DNA from: Actinopolymorpha alba DSM 45243
GTDB lineage: Bacteria > Actinomycetota > Actinomycetes > Propionibacteriales > Actinopolymorphaceae
Assembly: GCF_000373925.1 (NCBI RefSeq)
Contig: NZ_KB892746.1
Span: forward strand, 220,074 to 284,073
DNA: 64,000 nt
Reading direction: 5' to 3'
Part shown: piece after piece, positions 18,578 to 26,667 of the stretch
How the letters are laid out: every line of letters starts with the position of its first letter
Position numbering within the stretch: position 1 is the stretch's first letter
The notes under the pieces: generated by a model
Told to the model about the DNA's origin: nothing
What the model saw: only the letters and a program-made list of their open reading frames with translations
The model's database searches: none
Made by a program: the position numbers and the translations under genes

Positions 18578-18614
18578 AAAGGGCCCTGGACCAGCCACTG
18601 GTCCAGGGCCCTTT
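18578..18614 (+). terminator. Strong terminator after the lipoprotein gene
   Basis: Perfect 17-bp stem (18578-18594 with 18598-18614) with loop CCA; the arms start AAAGGGCCC and end GGGCCCTTT. The A and T ends make it work on both strands. Confidence 0.92.
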
Positions 18615-18872
18615 GGTTCGACGCAGTGGTCTGCCGGTCTGCCCGCGATATGAGAAGGGCGCGTCCCTGGCGATGCTCGCCGCGGTCCCCAACCCGTCCG
18701 GTTCGCGAGGCAAGCTGGCCACCGCGGGAACCCCGGCGCGGAGCGATGGCGTTGTGAGCATGCCGCATGGGGAAATGCTCCACTGCCTTGCCCGACCGGG
18801 GCAGTCGTCGCGACACTCACCCGCCAGCTCCACACGACTCCGGCGTGCCACCCCTCGCGCCGAGGTGCCGGT
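18615..18872. other. Gene-free stretch upstream of the rplJ promoter
   Basis: Nothing coding is convincing here: the overlapping open frames are short, Arg-rich and mutually antisense. I see no repeat or RNA gene. Confidence 0.5.
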
Positions 18873-18902
18873 TTGGCTGGGGCGTACGCCATCCCGTATG
18901 CT
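18873..18902 (+). promoter_or_regulatory. rplJL promoter
   Basis: TTGGCT (18873-18878), 18-bp spacer, TATGCT (18897-18902). This predicts a start near 18909 and a 5' leader of about 220 bases before rplJ. Confidence 0.6.
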
Positions 18903-19046
18903 GGCCGCTGCCGAAGACCGCTGGTCGCTACCTCTCGGGGTGGTCGAAGGTCCCACAGTGTGGGCGGCCCGCGCAGGCGTGACGAGGTAGCTCTACCGGT
19001 GACCTTGGGCGTACACCCCAGGAATGTCCGGATTCGGAGTGGTTCG

Positions 19047-19071
19047 CCCCGTGCGTCTGCACGGGGCTTTT
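19047..19071 (+). terminator. Attenuator-like hairpin in the rplJ leader
   Basis: CCCCGTGC (19047-19054) pairs with GCACGGGG (19059-19066), loop GTCT, followed by CTTTTC. It lies about 65 bases before rplJ, inside the leader where L10 feedback sites are known in other bacteria. It could be the decision hairpin of an L10-L12 control element. Confidence 0.6.
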
Positions 19072-19132
19072 CGCATGTGGGGTCCCTTTCAGGCCGGTAC
19101 GGTCCCAGGCCTTTCAGAGTGGAAGGAGACCC

Positions 19133-19756
19133 ATGGCGAGGCCGGACAAGGCAACCGCCGTCGCAGAGCTCACGGACCAGTTCCGCGACTCGACCGGCGC
19201 GGTCCTGACCGAGTACCGCGGGCTCACCGTGAAGCAGATGCGCGAACTGCGCCGCTCGCTCGGTGAGAACGCCAGCTACGCCGTGGTGAAGAACACGCTG
19301 ACCAAGATCGCGGCGAAGGACGCGGGTGTCGATCTGCCTGACGACATGTTCGTCGGCCCTTCGGCCATCGCGTTCATCAGCGGCGACCCGGTCGAGGTCG
19401 CCAAGGGTCTGCGTGACTTCGCCAAGGCCAACCCGAATCTCGTCATCAAGGGCGGCGTGCTCGAGGGCAAGTCCCTCGCCGTCGACGAGATCACCAAGCT
19501 CGCTGACCTCGAGTCGCGTGAGGTTCTCCTCGCCAAGCTCGCCGGGGCGATGCAGGCATCCCTCGCGAACGCCGCGTCGCTGTTCCAGGCGCCGCTTTCG
19601 CAGGCTGCCCGGCTCGCCGAGGCGCTGCGCAAGAAGGTCGAGGAGGAGGGCCCGGCGGCCGCAACCGCCGAAGCCACCTCCGACGCCGGCGCGGAGGCAG
19701 CGGCCGAGGAATCGAACGCCGACGCGTCGAACGCCGACGAGTCCAGCGAGTCCTGA
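19133..19756 (+). CDS. rplJ: 50S ribosomal protein L10
   Basis: 207 residues. The N-terminal rRNA-binding domain ([32 protein letters not shown]) and the helical stalk that holds L7/L12 dimers ([20 protein letters not shown]) are present. The tail is longer than in E. coli and is Ala/Glu-rich. ATG 19133 follows GGAAGGAGA. It is transcribed with rplL and probably regulated through its leader. Confidence 0.96.
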   Translation: MARPDKATAVAELTDQFRDSTGAVLTEYRGLTVKQMRELRRSLGENASYAVVKNTLTKIAAKDAGVDLPDDMFVGPSAIAFISGDPVEVAKGLRDFAKANPNLVIKGGVLEGKSLAVDEITKLADLESREVLLAKLAGAMQASLANAASLFQAPLSQAARLAEALRKKVEEEGPAAATAEATSDAGAEAAAEESNADASNADESSES

Positions 19757-19807
19757 CGTAGGACAACCGGTCACCACAGCATCACACACGGAAGGTAAGT
19801 GCCACTC

Positions 19808-20200
19808 ATGGCGAAGCTCAGCACTGACGAGCTGCTCGACGCGTTCAAGGAGATGACGCTTCTCGAGCTCAGCGAGTTCGTCAAGCAGTTCGAGGACACC
19901 TTCGGCGTGACCGCGGCCGCTCCGGTCGCCGTTGCCGCTGCTCCCGCGGTCGGCGGTGCCGGCGCCGCGGCCGAGGCCGAGGAGGAGAAGGACGAGTTCG
20001 ACGTCATCCTCGAGTCCGCTGGCGACAAGAAGATCCAGGTCATCAAGGAGGTTCGCGCCCTCACCAGCCTCGGCCTCAAGGAGGCCAAGGACCTCGTCGA
20101 GGGCGCCCCGAAGCCGGTCCTCGAGAAGGTCAACAAGGAGGCCGCCGAGAAGGCCAAGGAAGCCCTCGAGGGCGTCGGCGCCAAGGTCACCCTCAAGTAA
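19808..20200 (+). CDS. rplL: 50S ribosomal protein L7/L12
   Basis: 130 residues. It has the dimerisation domain ([20 protein letters not shown]), an Ala-rich hinge, and the factor-binding domain ([20 protein letters not shown] and [17 protein letters not shown]). ATG 19808 is chosen over a GTG nine bases upstream because MAKL is the family start and the GGAAGG site is well placed. It recruits translational GTPases. Confidence 0.97.
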   Translation: MAKLSTDELLDAFKEMTLLELSEFVKQFEDTFGVTAAAPVAVAAAPAVGGAGAAAEAEEEKDEFDVILESAGDKKIQVIKEVRALTSLGLKEAKDLVEGAPKPVLEKVNKEAAEKAKEALEGVGAKVTLK

Positions 20201-20251
20201 GTAAGTACGACGGCGAACGCGACGAGAGTCGCGAGAACGCCCGTACTGCCC

Positions 20252-20285
20252 AAGGGCGGTCACCCCAGACGGGGTGGCCGCCCTT
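20252..20285 (+). terminator. Terminator after rplL
   Basis: 15-bp stem (20252-20266 with 20271-20285) with a single G-U pair and loop AGAC; arms AAGGGCGG and CCGCCCTT. It separates rplJL from the Mce operon. The U-tract is poor. Confidence 0.85.
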
Positions 20286-20467
20286 CAGCGTTCGAGGGCT
20301 CGCAAAGGAGCGGGCCCTTAACTCCCACGTAACCTCGCGCCACGCTGATCGTTGGGTGTGGTCGGGGGAGTGCTGGCAGCGGTCGACAGGGAAAACGCCC
20401 AGGCGGTCGTCGCGCGCCTCCCTGAATTCGAGGCCGTGCGACCAGCATTCCGTGGGAGTGGAGTCAT

Positions 20468-21454
20468 ATGGGCGTCGAGATCCGGGTGGAGGGGCTCACC
20501 AAATCCTTTGGTGGGCAGGTGATCTGGCGCGACGTCACGCTCACCCTTCCCTCCGGCGAGATCAACGTCATGCTCGGCCCCTCCGGCACCGGCAAGTCTG
20601 TCTTTCTCAAATGCCTGGTTGGCCTACTCAAGCCTGACCGCGGTCATATTTATATCGAGAGTCACGATCTTGCGACGTGCGGTGAGCGGGAGCTGTACGA
20701 GGTTCGCAAGTTGTTCGGGGTGCTTTTCCAGGATGGTGCGCTCTTCGGGTCGATGAACCTCTACGACAATGTGGCGTTCCCGCTCCGCGAGCACACCCGC
20801 CGGTCCGAAAGCGAGATCCGCTCCATTGTCATGGAGAAGATCGAGCTGGTCGGTCTCCTTGGCGCCGAACGCAAGCTGCCCGGTGAGATCTCCGGTGGCA
20901 TGCGCAAGCGTGCCGGTCTGGCCCGTGCCCTCGTCCTCGACCCGCAGATCATGCTCTTCGACGAGCCCGACTCCGGCCTGGATCCGGTGCGTACGGCGTA
21001 CCTCAACCAACTCATCGTCGACCTCAACCAACAGACCGGCGCGACGTTCCTCATCGTCACCCACGACATCAACACCGCGCGGACCGTCCCCGACAACATC
21101 GGGTTGCTCTATCACCGCCATCTTGCGATGTTCGGTCCGCGCGAGATGTGCCTGTGTTCGGAGGAACCCGTCGTCAGGCAGTTCCTGAACGCCCAGCGCA
21201 TCGGCCCGATCGGGATGGCCGAGGAGAAGGACGCCGACGAACTCGCGGCCGAGGCCGCGTCGGGTGCCGCTCTGCCGCCGCTCCCGCCGATTCCGTTGCA
21301 GTTGGAGCCCTCGAACGGTCTACCGAGGTACACCCAGCGCCCAGCGGGCCAGTGGTGCCTCGCGCATGGTGTGAAGCCGCCGCCCGGATCGTTCCAGCCC
21401 AACGTCTCCACCGCGCCGGGCGCGGCATTCGCGGCGGAGCGAGGACGCGCATGA
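20468..21454 (+). CDS. mceG: Mce transporter ATPase (MlaF/Mkl family)
   Basis: 328 residues. Walker A GPSGTGKS, Q-loop FQDGALF, signature EISGGMRKRAGLARAL, Walker B IMLFDEPDSGLDP and H-loop VTHD are all intact. The EISGGMRKR form is typical of MlaF/Mkl ATPases that power lipid import. The tail beyond residue 250 is Pro-rich and unlike MlaF. M. tuberculosis mkl lies in the same rplL-rpoB interval. The stop overlaps a mini-ORF (ATGA) that leads to the first permease. Confidence 0.93.
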   Translation: MGVEIRVEGLTKSFGGQVIWRDVTLTLPSGEINVMLGPSGTGKSVFLKCLVGLLKPDRGHIYIESHDLATCGERELYEVRKLFGVLFQDGALFGSMNLYDNVAFPLREHTRRSESEIRSIVMEKIELVGLLGAERKLPGEISGGMRKRAGLARALVLDPQIMLFDEPDSGLDPVRTAYLNQLIVDLNQQTGATFLIVTHDINTARTVPDNIGLLYHRHLAMFGPREMCLCSEEPVVRQFLNAQRIGPIGMAEEKDADELAAEAASGAALPPLPPIPLQLEPSNGLPRYTQRPAGQWCLAHGVKPPPGSFQPNVSTAPGAAFAAERGRA

Positions 21455-21534
21455 GCGAGCGCAGCGAGCGAGTCATTCAACACAGCGCTTTGGGTGCCTC
21501 ATGCGTGTCCGCGGCGGAGCGAGGATGCGCATGA
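21451..21534 (+). CDS. Mini-ORF bridging mceG and the first permease (27 codons)
   Basis: ATG 21451 overlaps the mceG stop, and its TGA overlaps ATG 21531 of the permease, each as ATGA. It encodes MSERSERVIQHSALGASC and nine more residues; its first five residues equal those of the permease, and the DNA around both ATGs is a near-perfect 31-bp repeat. It probably arose by duplication of the junction. It may relay ribosomes; a functional peptide is doubtful. Confidence 0.35.
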   Translation: MSERSERVIQHSALGASCVSAAERGCA

Positions 21535-22316
21535 GCGAGCGGAGCAGCTGGCAGCCGACCGCGCCGCTGCGGGCGACCGGAAACCTTTTCGGGTTCGCGC
21601 TCGACGTGTTCCGGGCGCTGCCCCGCCGTCCTTTCCAGTGGCGGGAGTTCCTCCAGCAGGCGTGGTTCCTCGCCAGCGTGACGATCGTGCCGACCGCGTT
21701 GGTGGCGATTCCGTTCGGTGCGGTGATCGCGCTGCAGGTCGGTGGCCTGATCAAGCAGTTCGGGGCGCAGTCGTTCGCGGGCGCGGCGATGGTCCTCGCG
21801 GTGGTGCGGGAGGCGGCGCCGATCGCGACCGCTCTCCTGATCGCCGGCGCGGGCGGATCCGCGATCTGCGCCGACCTCGGCTCGCGCAAGATCCGCGAGG
21901 AGCTGGACGCCATGCGGGTGCTCGGCATCGACCCGCTGCATCGGCTGGTGGTCCCGCGGGTGCTGGGCGCGATGTTCGTCGCGTTCTTCCTCAACGGCCT
22001 GGTCAGTGTCGTCGGGGTGATCGGCGGCTACATCTTCAACGTCATCCTGCAGGGCGGCACCCCCGGCGCTTACCTCGCGTCGTTCACCGCACTCGCGCAG
22101 TTGCCGGACCTGTGGGCAGGTGAGATCAAGGCGCTGGTCTTCGGCCTGATCGCGGGGATTGTCGCGTCGTACAAGGGGATGAACGCCGGTGGTGGACCCA
22201 AGGGTGTCGGCGATGCCGTCAACCAGTCCGTGGTCATCACGTTCATGCTGCTGTTCTTCGCCAACTTCGTCATGCAGGCGATCTACTTCCAGGTCGTCCC
22301 GCCGAAGGGGGCTTGA
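21531..22316 (+). CDS. yrbEA: Mce permease, YrbE/MlaE family (first)
   Basis: About 261 residues, with a cytoplasmic N-terminus then about five to six membrane segments (VAIPFGAVIALQVGGLIKQF, MFVAFFLNGLVSVVGVIGGY, VVITFMLLFFANFVMQAIYF). The MlaE signature is seen: VREAAPIATALLIAGAGGSA, and EELDAMRVLGIDPLHRLVVP, the coupling helix that contacts the ATPase. ATG 21531 is chosen for its ATGA overlap with the mini-ORF; ATG 21525 and 21501 are alternatives. It pairs with the next gene as the transmembrane core. Confidence 0.9.
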   Translation: MSERSSWQPTAPLRATGNLFGFALDVFRALPRRPFQWREFLQQAWFLASVTIVPTALVAIPFGAVIALQVGGLIKQFGAQSFAGAAMVLAVVREAAPIATALLIAGAGGSAICADLGSRKIREELDAMRVLGIDPLHRLVVPRVLGAMFVAFFLNGLVSVVGVIGGYIFNVILQGGTPGAYLASFTALAQLPDLWAGEIKALVFGLIAGIVASYKGMNAGGGPKGVGDAVNQSVVITFMLLFFANFVMQAIYFQVVPPKGA

Positions 22317-22321
22317 CCGGG

Positions 22322-23173
22322 ATGGCACAGGTCGACGGCACCCGAGCCGGCGTGGTGATGCGGACCGCCGGGCGTCCGCTCCGGGCGCTTGACGCTCTGG
22401 GTGGTCAACTCGCCTTCTACCTAAGGGCGATCGCCTGGACGCCGCGCACCATCCGGAGATACCGCCGGGAAGTTCTCCGCCTGCTCGCCGAGGTCAGCTT
22501 TGGCACGGGCGCGCTGGCCGTTGTCGGCGGCACCGTCGGTGTCATCGCGTTCCTGGCGTTCTTCACGGGTACGGAAGTGGGCCTGCAGGGGTACGCCGCA
22601 CTCAACCAGCTGGGCACCTCTGCCTACACCGGCTTCGTTTCTGCGTACTTCAACACCAGGGAAATCGCGCCCCTTATCGCGGGTATCGCCCTCGCGGCCA
22701 CGGTGGGATGTGGCTTCACCGCACAGTTGGGCGCGATGCGGATCAGCGAGGAGGTCGACGCGCTGGAAGTCATGGCGGTGCCGTCGTTGCCGTTCCTCGT
22801 GACCTCGCGCATCATCGCTGGCCTGATCGCAGTTACCCCGCTCTATGTGATCGGCCTGTTCTCGTCCTATTTCGCGACCCGGCTGATCGCGACCGGCTAT
22901 TACGGCCAGAGTGCCGGCACCTACGACCACTATTTCCAGCTGTTCCTGCCACCGCACGACGTGCTCTGGTCGTTCGGGAAGGTGCTGGTCTTCGCGGTCG
23001 TGATCATCCTGATCCACTGCTATTACGGCTACCACGCGTCGGGCGGACCGGCGGGTGTGGGCGTGGCGGTAGGCCGGGCCGTGCGGACGTCGATCGTCGC
23101 GGTCAACGTGGTCGACCTGCTGCTGTCGATGGCGGTGTGGGGTGCCACCACCACGGTGCGGTTGGCGGGGTAG
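22322..23173 (+). CDS. yrbEB: Mce permease, YrbE/MlaE family (second)
   Basis: 283 residues. The family blocks are NTREIAPLIAGIALAATVGC and EEVDALEVMAVPSLPFLVTS, with hydrophobic segments AVVGGTVGVIAFLAFF, VIGLFSSYFATRLI and VFAVVIILIHCYYGYHA. It begins six bases after the first permease stop. Together they form the heterodimeric permease that receives lipid from the MCE tunnel and uses MceG for energy. The substrate is unknown. Confidence 0.9.
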   Translation: MAQVDGTRAGVVMRTAGRPLRALDALGGQLAFYLRAIAWTPRTIRRYRREVLRLLAEVSFGTGALAVVGGTVGVIAFLAFFTGTEVGLQGYAALNQLGTSAYTGFVSAYFNTREIAPLIAGIALAATVGCGFTAQLGAMRISEEVDALEVMAVPSLPFLVTSRIIAGLIAVTPLYVIGLFSSYFATRLIATGYYGQSAGTYDHYFQLFLPPHDVLWSFGKVLVFAVVIILIHCYYGYHASGGPAGVGVAVGRAVRTSIVAVNVVDLLLSMAVWGATTTVRLAG

Positions 23174-23179
23174 CGGGCG

Positions 23180-24526
23180 ATGGCTGGACGTCCTTCGGTC
23201 AGGAGAGCCGCCGGTGTGGCCGGGCGGCGGACGCTCGGCGTCGTATTCCTCGTCACACTGGTCTTCTTCGGCTGGTTGACGTACGCCTTCTTTTCCAAGG
23301 CGTTCATCCGCACCGCCGATGTGACGCTCGAAACCTCACACGTCGGCCTGCAGCTCAGCAAACAGGCAGACGTCAAGCTGCGCGGCCTGATCGTCGGTGA
23401 GGTACGCGGTGTGACGTCCGACGGCACCACCGCCCGGGTCGAGCTCGCACTCAAACCAGACGCGATCGGGTCGATACCCGCCAACGTCACGGCCCGGATC
23501 CTGCCCAAGACGTTGTTCGGTGAGAAGTACGTCGACCTCGTGGTGCCGCCCAGGCCGTCGCCCCGTCCACTCGCCGCGGGCGACGTCATCAGCCGGGACC
23601 GGTCCAGCGTCGGGATCGAACTCGAAGCCGTGCTGGACGACGTGTATCCGTTGCTCCGCACCCTGAAGCCGGCCGACCTCAACACGACCCTGTCCGCGCT
23701 CTCGACCGCACTCGAAGGGCGCGGCGAGGAGATCGGTGCCAACCTCGAACGCCTGAACGCCTATCTCGCCGAGCTCAACCCCCACCTGCCGGCTCTGACA
23801 CACGACGTGTCCGCTCTGGCGGACGTCGCCGACACTTACGACGACGTGACACCCGACCTTGCCCGGCTGCTGGCCAACGCCACCCGGACCGGTGACACCG
23901 TGGTGCTCAAGCAGCAGGTCCTCGAGGATTTCCTCACCGACCTCGCTGGGACGAGCGCGACCGCCCGGGAGTTTCTTGATGACAACGAGGCCGCCCTCAT
24001 CCAGGTGGGGGAGGTGAGCCGGCCCACGCTCGACCTGCTCGCGACGTACTCGCCCGAATACTCCTGTCTCCTCGAAGGAATGGCGAAGTGGGTGCCGCGG
24101 TTCTCCGATGCCTTCGGTGGCGGCCAGCACGTCCGGGGCAGCGCCCCGGCTCTGCACCTCACGCTGGAAATCGTCAACCAGAACCGCGGCTACACCAGGG
24201 ACGACCGGCCGGCGTTCCTCGACGATCGTGGTCCGGGTTGCCGGACGCTGCCGAACCCGCCGTACTCACAGGAGAATCCCGCGCCGGCCAGCAAGGTCCG
24301 CGACGGTGTGGGCAACCAGCCGGGGCCGGGTTCGCGGGTGCCGTCGGCCACCGAGCGGCGGCCGGTGTTCGACGTCACGAGTGGGTACGCCGGCACGGCC
24401 GCTGAGCAAGAGGTGGTTGACGCGCTCGTCGGTCCGGTCATGAAGACGTCCCCGCGCGACGTTCCGGATATCGCCACCCTGCTGTTCGGGCCGCTCGCCC
24501 GCGGAACTGAGGTGAGCGTGAAATGA
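23180..24526 (+). CDS. mceA: MCE family protein, MceA position
   Basis: 448 residues: one N-terminal membrane anchor (LGVVFLVTLVFFGWLTYAFF), an MCE/MlaD domain at about residues 45-120 (KLRGLIVGEVRGV, LFGEKYVDLV), then a long helical part and a Pro-rich C-terminus with few predicted helices. The helical part would contribute to the periplasm-like tunnel seen for Mce complexes. It begins seven bases after the permease stop. Two cysteines in the tail (YSCLLEGM, GPGCRTLP) may form a disulfide, as in other MceA/B proteins. Confidence 0.9.
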   Translation: MAGRPSVRRAAGVAGRRTLGVVFLVTLVFFGWLTYAFFSKAFIRTADVTLETSHVGLQLSKQADVKLRGLIVGEVRGVTSDGTTARVELALKPDAIGSIPANVTARILPKTLFGEKYVDLVVPPRPSPRPLAAGDVISRDRSSVGIELEAVLDDVYPLLRTLKPADLNTTLSALSTALEGRGEEIGANLERLNAYLAELNPHLPALTHDVSALADVADTYDDVTPDLARLLANATRTGDTVVLKQQVLEDFLTDLAGTSATAREFLDDNEAALIQVGEVSRPTLDLLATYSPEYSCLLEGMAKWVPRFSDAFGGGQHVRGSAPALHLTLEIVNQNRGYTRDDRPAFLDDRGPGCRTLPNPPYSQENPAPASKVRDGVGNQPGPGSRVPSATERRPVFDVTSGYAGTAAEQEVVDALVGPVMKTSPRDVPDIATLLFGPLARGTEVSVK

Positions 24527-24555
24527 CCGGCGCGGAGAAGGTGGGTGCGCGATGA
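24523..24555 (+). CDS. Mini-ORF bridging mceA and mceB (10 codons)
   Basis: ATG 24523 overlaps the mceA stop as ATGA; it reads MTGAEKVGAR and stops at TGA overlapping ATG 24552 of mceB, again as ATGA. It fills the whole gap between the genes. A ribosome relay is likelier than a working peptide. Confidence 0.3.
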   Translation: MTGAEKVGAR

Positions 24556-25631
24556 GTCCGCGTTCGCTCGACCGGCCCACCATCGCGGCCGGCTTCAAGC
24601 TGACGGTCTTCGTCGCCGTGACGACGGTGGCGACAACCTTGCTCGCGCTCACGATCGCCAATGTCGGGCTCGGCCGGACCCAGGAATACCACGCCATCTT
24701 CACCGACGTCACCGGCGTCGAGAAGGGCGACGACGTGCGGATCGCCGGTGTGCGGGTGGGTGAGGTACGCCGGATCCGGGTCGTCGAAGGACCTGGCGGC
24801 GGCTCCGCCCGCGGCGAAGGCGAAGGCACGCTGCTCGCCGAACTGACGTTCACCGTCGATGCCGACCAGACGCTCGCGCGGAGCACGCATGCCGCGATCC
24901 GCTTCCGCAACCTGGTCGGCCAGCGCTACCTCGCCCTCACCGAGGCCCCTGGTGCCCCCGAATCCCTTCCCGCCGGTGGCACCATTCCAGTCACGCAGAC
25001 CCAACCCGCACTGGATCTCACGGTGTTGTTCAACGGGTTCAAGCCGTTGTTCGCCGCGCTGTCGCCGCAGGACGTCAACAAACTGGCGTACGAAATCATT
25101 CAGGTACTCCAGGGCGAGGCCGGCACTGTCGAAAGCCTCCTCGCCCGCACGGCTTCGCTCACCAACACCCTGGCTGACAAGGACAAGGTGATCGGTGACC
25201 TGATCGACAACCTCACGACGGTGTTGACCACAGTCGCCCAGCGCGACCGGCGCCTGTCGGAGCTCGTGGTGGAGCTGCAGCGGTTCATCTCCGGGCTCTC
25301 GGCGGACCGCAAGGCGATCGGTGACTCGCTCGGCTCCATCGTCGCGCTCAACCAGCAGACCGCCGACCTCCTCGAGGATGGCCGCGGTGATCTCAAAACC
25401 GACATCGCCGAGCTCGGTAAGGTCGCCGGCACGCTGGACGACAACGCCTCGATCGTCGAACGCACGCTGCGCACCATGCCGCCCAAGCTCACGACGCTCA
25501 CCCGCACGGCGTCGTACGGCTCGTGGTTCAACTTCTACCTCTGCGACTTCGACGGCCGGATCGTTCTGCCCACCGGACAGGAGCTGCCGCGGGCCGCGCT
25601 CCATGTGACCGACGCGAGGTGCCAGCGATGA
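24552..25631 (+). CDS. mceB: MCE family protein, MceB position
   Basis: 359 residues. N-terminal anchor FKLTVFVAVTTVATTLLALT, an MCE domain (EYHAIFTDVTGVEKGDDVRI, AGVRVGEVRRI, RFRNLVGQRYLALTE), then a long helical region with heptad-like repeats (NTLADKDKVIGDLIDNLTTV and onward). The C-terminus has YLCDFDGRIVLPTGQ and a final Cys. A tunnel component of the Mce complex; it is preceded by a ten-codon mini-ORF and followed by another. Confidence 0.9.
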   Translation: MSPRSLDRPTIAAGFKLTVFVAVTTVATTLLALTIANVGLGRTQEYHAIFTDVTGVEKGDDVRIAGVRVGEVRRIRVVEGPGGGSARGEGEGTLLAELTFTVDADQTLARSTHAAIRFRNLVGQRYLALTEAPGAPESLPAGGTIPVTQTQPALDLTVLFNGFKPLFAALSPQDVNKLAYEIIQVLQGEAGTVESLLARTASLTNTLADKDKVIGDLIDNLTTVLTTVAQRDRRLSELVVELQRFISGLSADRKAIGDSLGSIVALNQQTADLLEDGRGDLKTDIAELGKVAGTLDDNASIVERTLRTMPPKLTTLTRTASYGSWFNFYLCDFDGRIVLPTGQELPRAALHVTDARCQR

Positions 25632-25657
25632 GGCGCCAGAGCTGGAGGCGGGCATGA
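25628..25657 (+). CDS. Mini-ORF bridging mceB and mceC (9 codons)
   Basis: ATG 25628 overlaps the mceB stop as ATGA, reads MRRQSWRRA, and its TGA overlaps ATG 25654 of mceC as ATGA. This is the same double-overlap design as the mceA-mceB gap. GGAG within it (AGCTGGAGG) also serves as the ribosome site of mceC. Confidence 0.3.
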   Translation: MRRQSWRRA

Positions 25658-26667
25658 GCCGCCGCCGCGAACGCAATCCCGTCACCGTCGGCGCGGTCGG
25701 GCTGATCCTGCTCGCCGGTCTCCTGTACGCCGCCTTCAACGCCTCCGACCTGCCGCTGATCGGCGGTGGCACGACCTACGCCGCGCGGTTCAGCGAGGCC
25801 GGCGGCCTCCGGGTCGCCGACGAAGTACGCGTCGCCGGGGTCAAGGTCGGCGAGGTACGCGCGGTGGAGCTGGCCGGCGACCACGTCCGCGTGGAGTTCC
25901 GGGTCGACGGCGACGGGCCACGGTTGGGCGAACGCACCGGCGCGGCGATCCGGATCAGGACCCTGCTCGGCCGCAAGTACCTCTCGCTCGAACCAGCCGG
26001 ACCGGGCCGACTCGATCCCGCGACCGAGATCCCGCTGTCCCGCACGGTCGCGCCGTACGACGTGGTCGAGGCGTTCAGCGACCTCACCACCACCACCGAA
26101 CGGATCGACACGGCCCAGCTGGCCAAGGCCCTCGACACCCTGAGCGCGACGTTCGCCAACACCCCGGAGGAGGTCCGCGGCTCCCTGGAGGGCCTGTCCC
26201 GGCTGTCGCGCACGATCGCATCCCGCGACGCGCAGCTCCGCACCCTGCTCGCCCGGGCCAACACCGTCTCGAAGGTGCTCTCTGACCGCGACCAGGAGCT
26301 GGTCAAGCTGCTCCGCGACGGCGACCTTCTGCTCAAGGAGATCCGGGCCCGGCGCGAGCTGATCCACCAGCTGCTCGTCACGACACAGGAACTGTCCACC
26401 CAGGTGTCCGCGTTGGTCGCCGACAACCGCGCCCAGCTCGAACCCGCGCTCAAGCGGCTGGCGTCGGTGGTCGCGCTACTCCGCGACAACCAGGAGAGCC
26501 TCGACAAGAGCATCGAGCTGCTGGCGCCATTCGTGCGGGTTTTCGCCAACACCCTCGGCACCGGCCCGTGGTTCGACACCTACATCCCCAACCTGGTGCC
26601 CCTGCCGGCGACACCGCGACTGCCCGCGTCGCCCGACTCCTCGCGCCAGACCGGTGGTGGCCGATGA
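25654..26667 (+). CDS. mceC: MCE family protein, MceC position
   Basis: 337 residues. Membrane anchor VTVGAVGLILLAGLLYAAF, MCE domain (TTYAARFSEAGGLRVADEVR, VAGVKVGEVRAV, IRTLLGRKYLSLEP), then a helical tunnel segment rich in Leu and Arg (SATFANTPEEVRGSLEGLSR). A Pro-rich tail ends at GGGR. Its stop overlaps mceD ATG as ATGA, showing tight coupling. Confidence 0.9.
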   Translation: MSRRRERNPVTVGAVGLILLAGLLYAAFNASDLPLIGGGTTYAARFSEAGGLRVADEVRVAGVKVGEVRAVELAGDHVRVEFRVDGDGPRLGERTGAAIRIRTLLGRKYLSLEPAGPGRLDPATEIPLSRTVAPYDVVEAFSDLTTTTERIDTAQLAKALDTLSATFANTPEEVRGSLEGLSRLSRTIASRDAQLRTLLARANTVSKVLSDRDQELVKLLRDGDLLLKEIRARRELIHQLLVTTQELSTQVSALVADNRAQLEPALKRLASVVALLRDNQESLDKSIELLAPFVRVFANTLGTGPWFDTYIPNLVPLPATPRLPASPDSSRQTGGGR

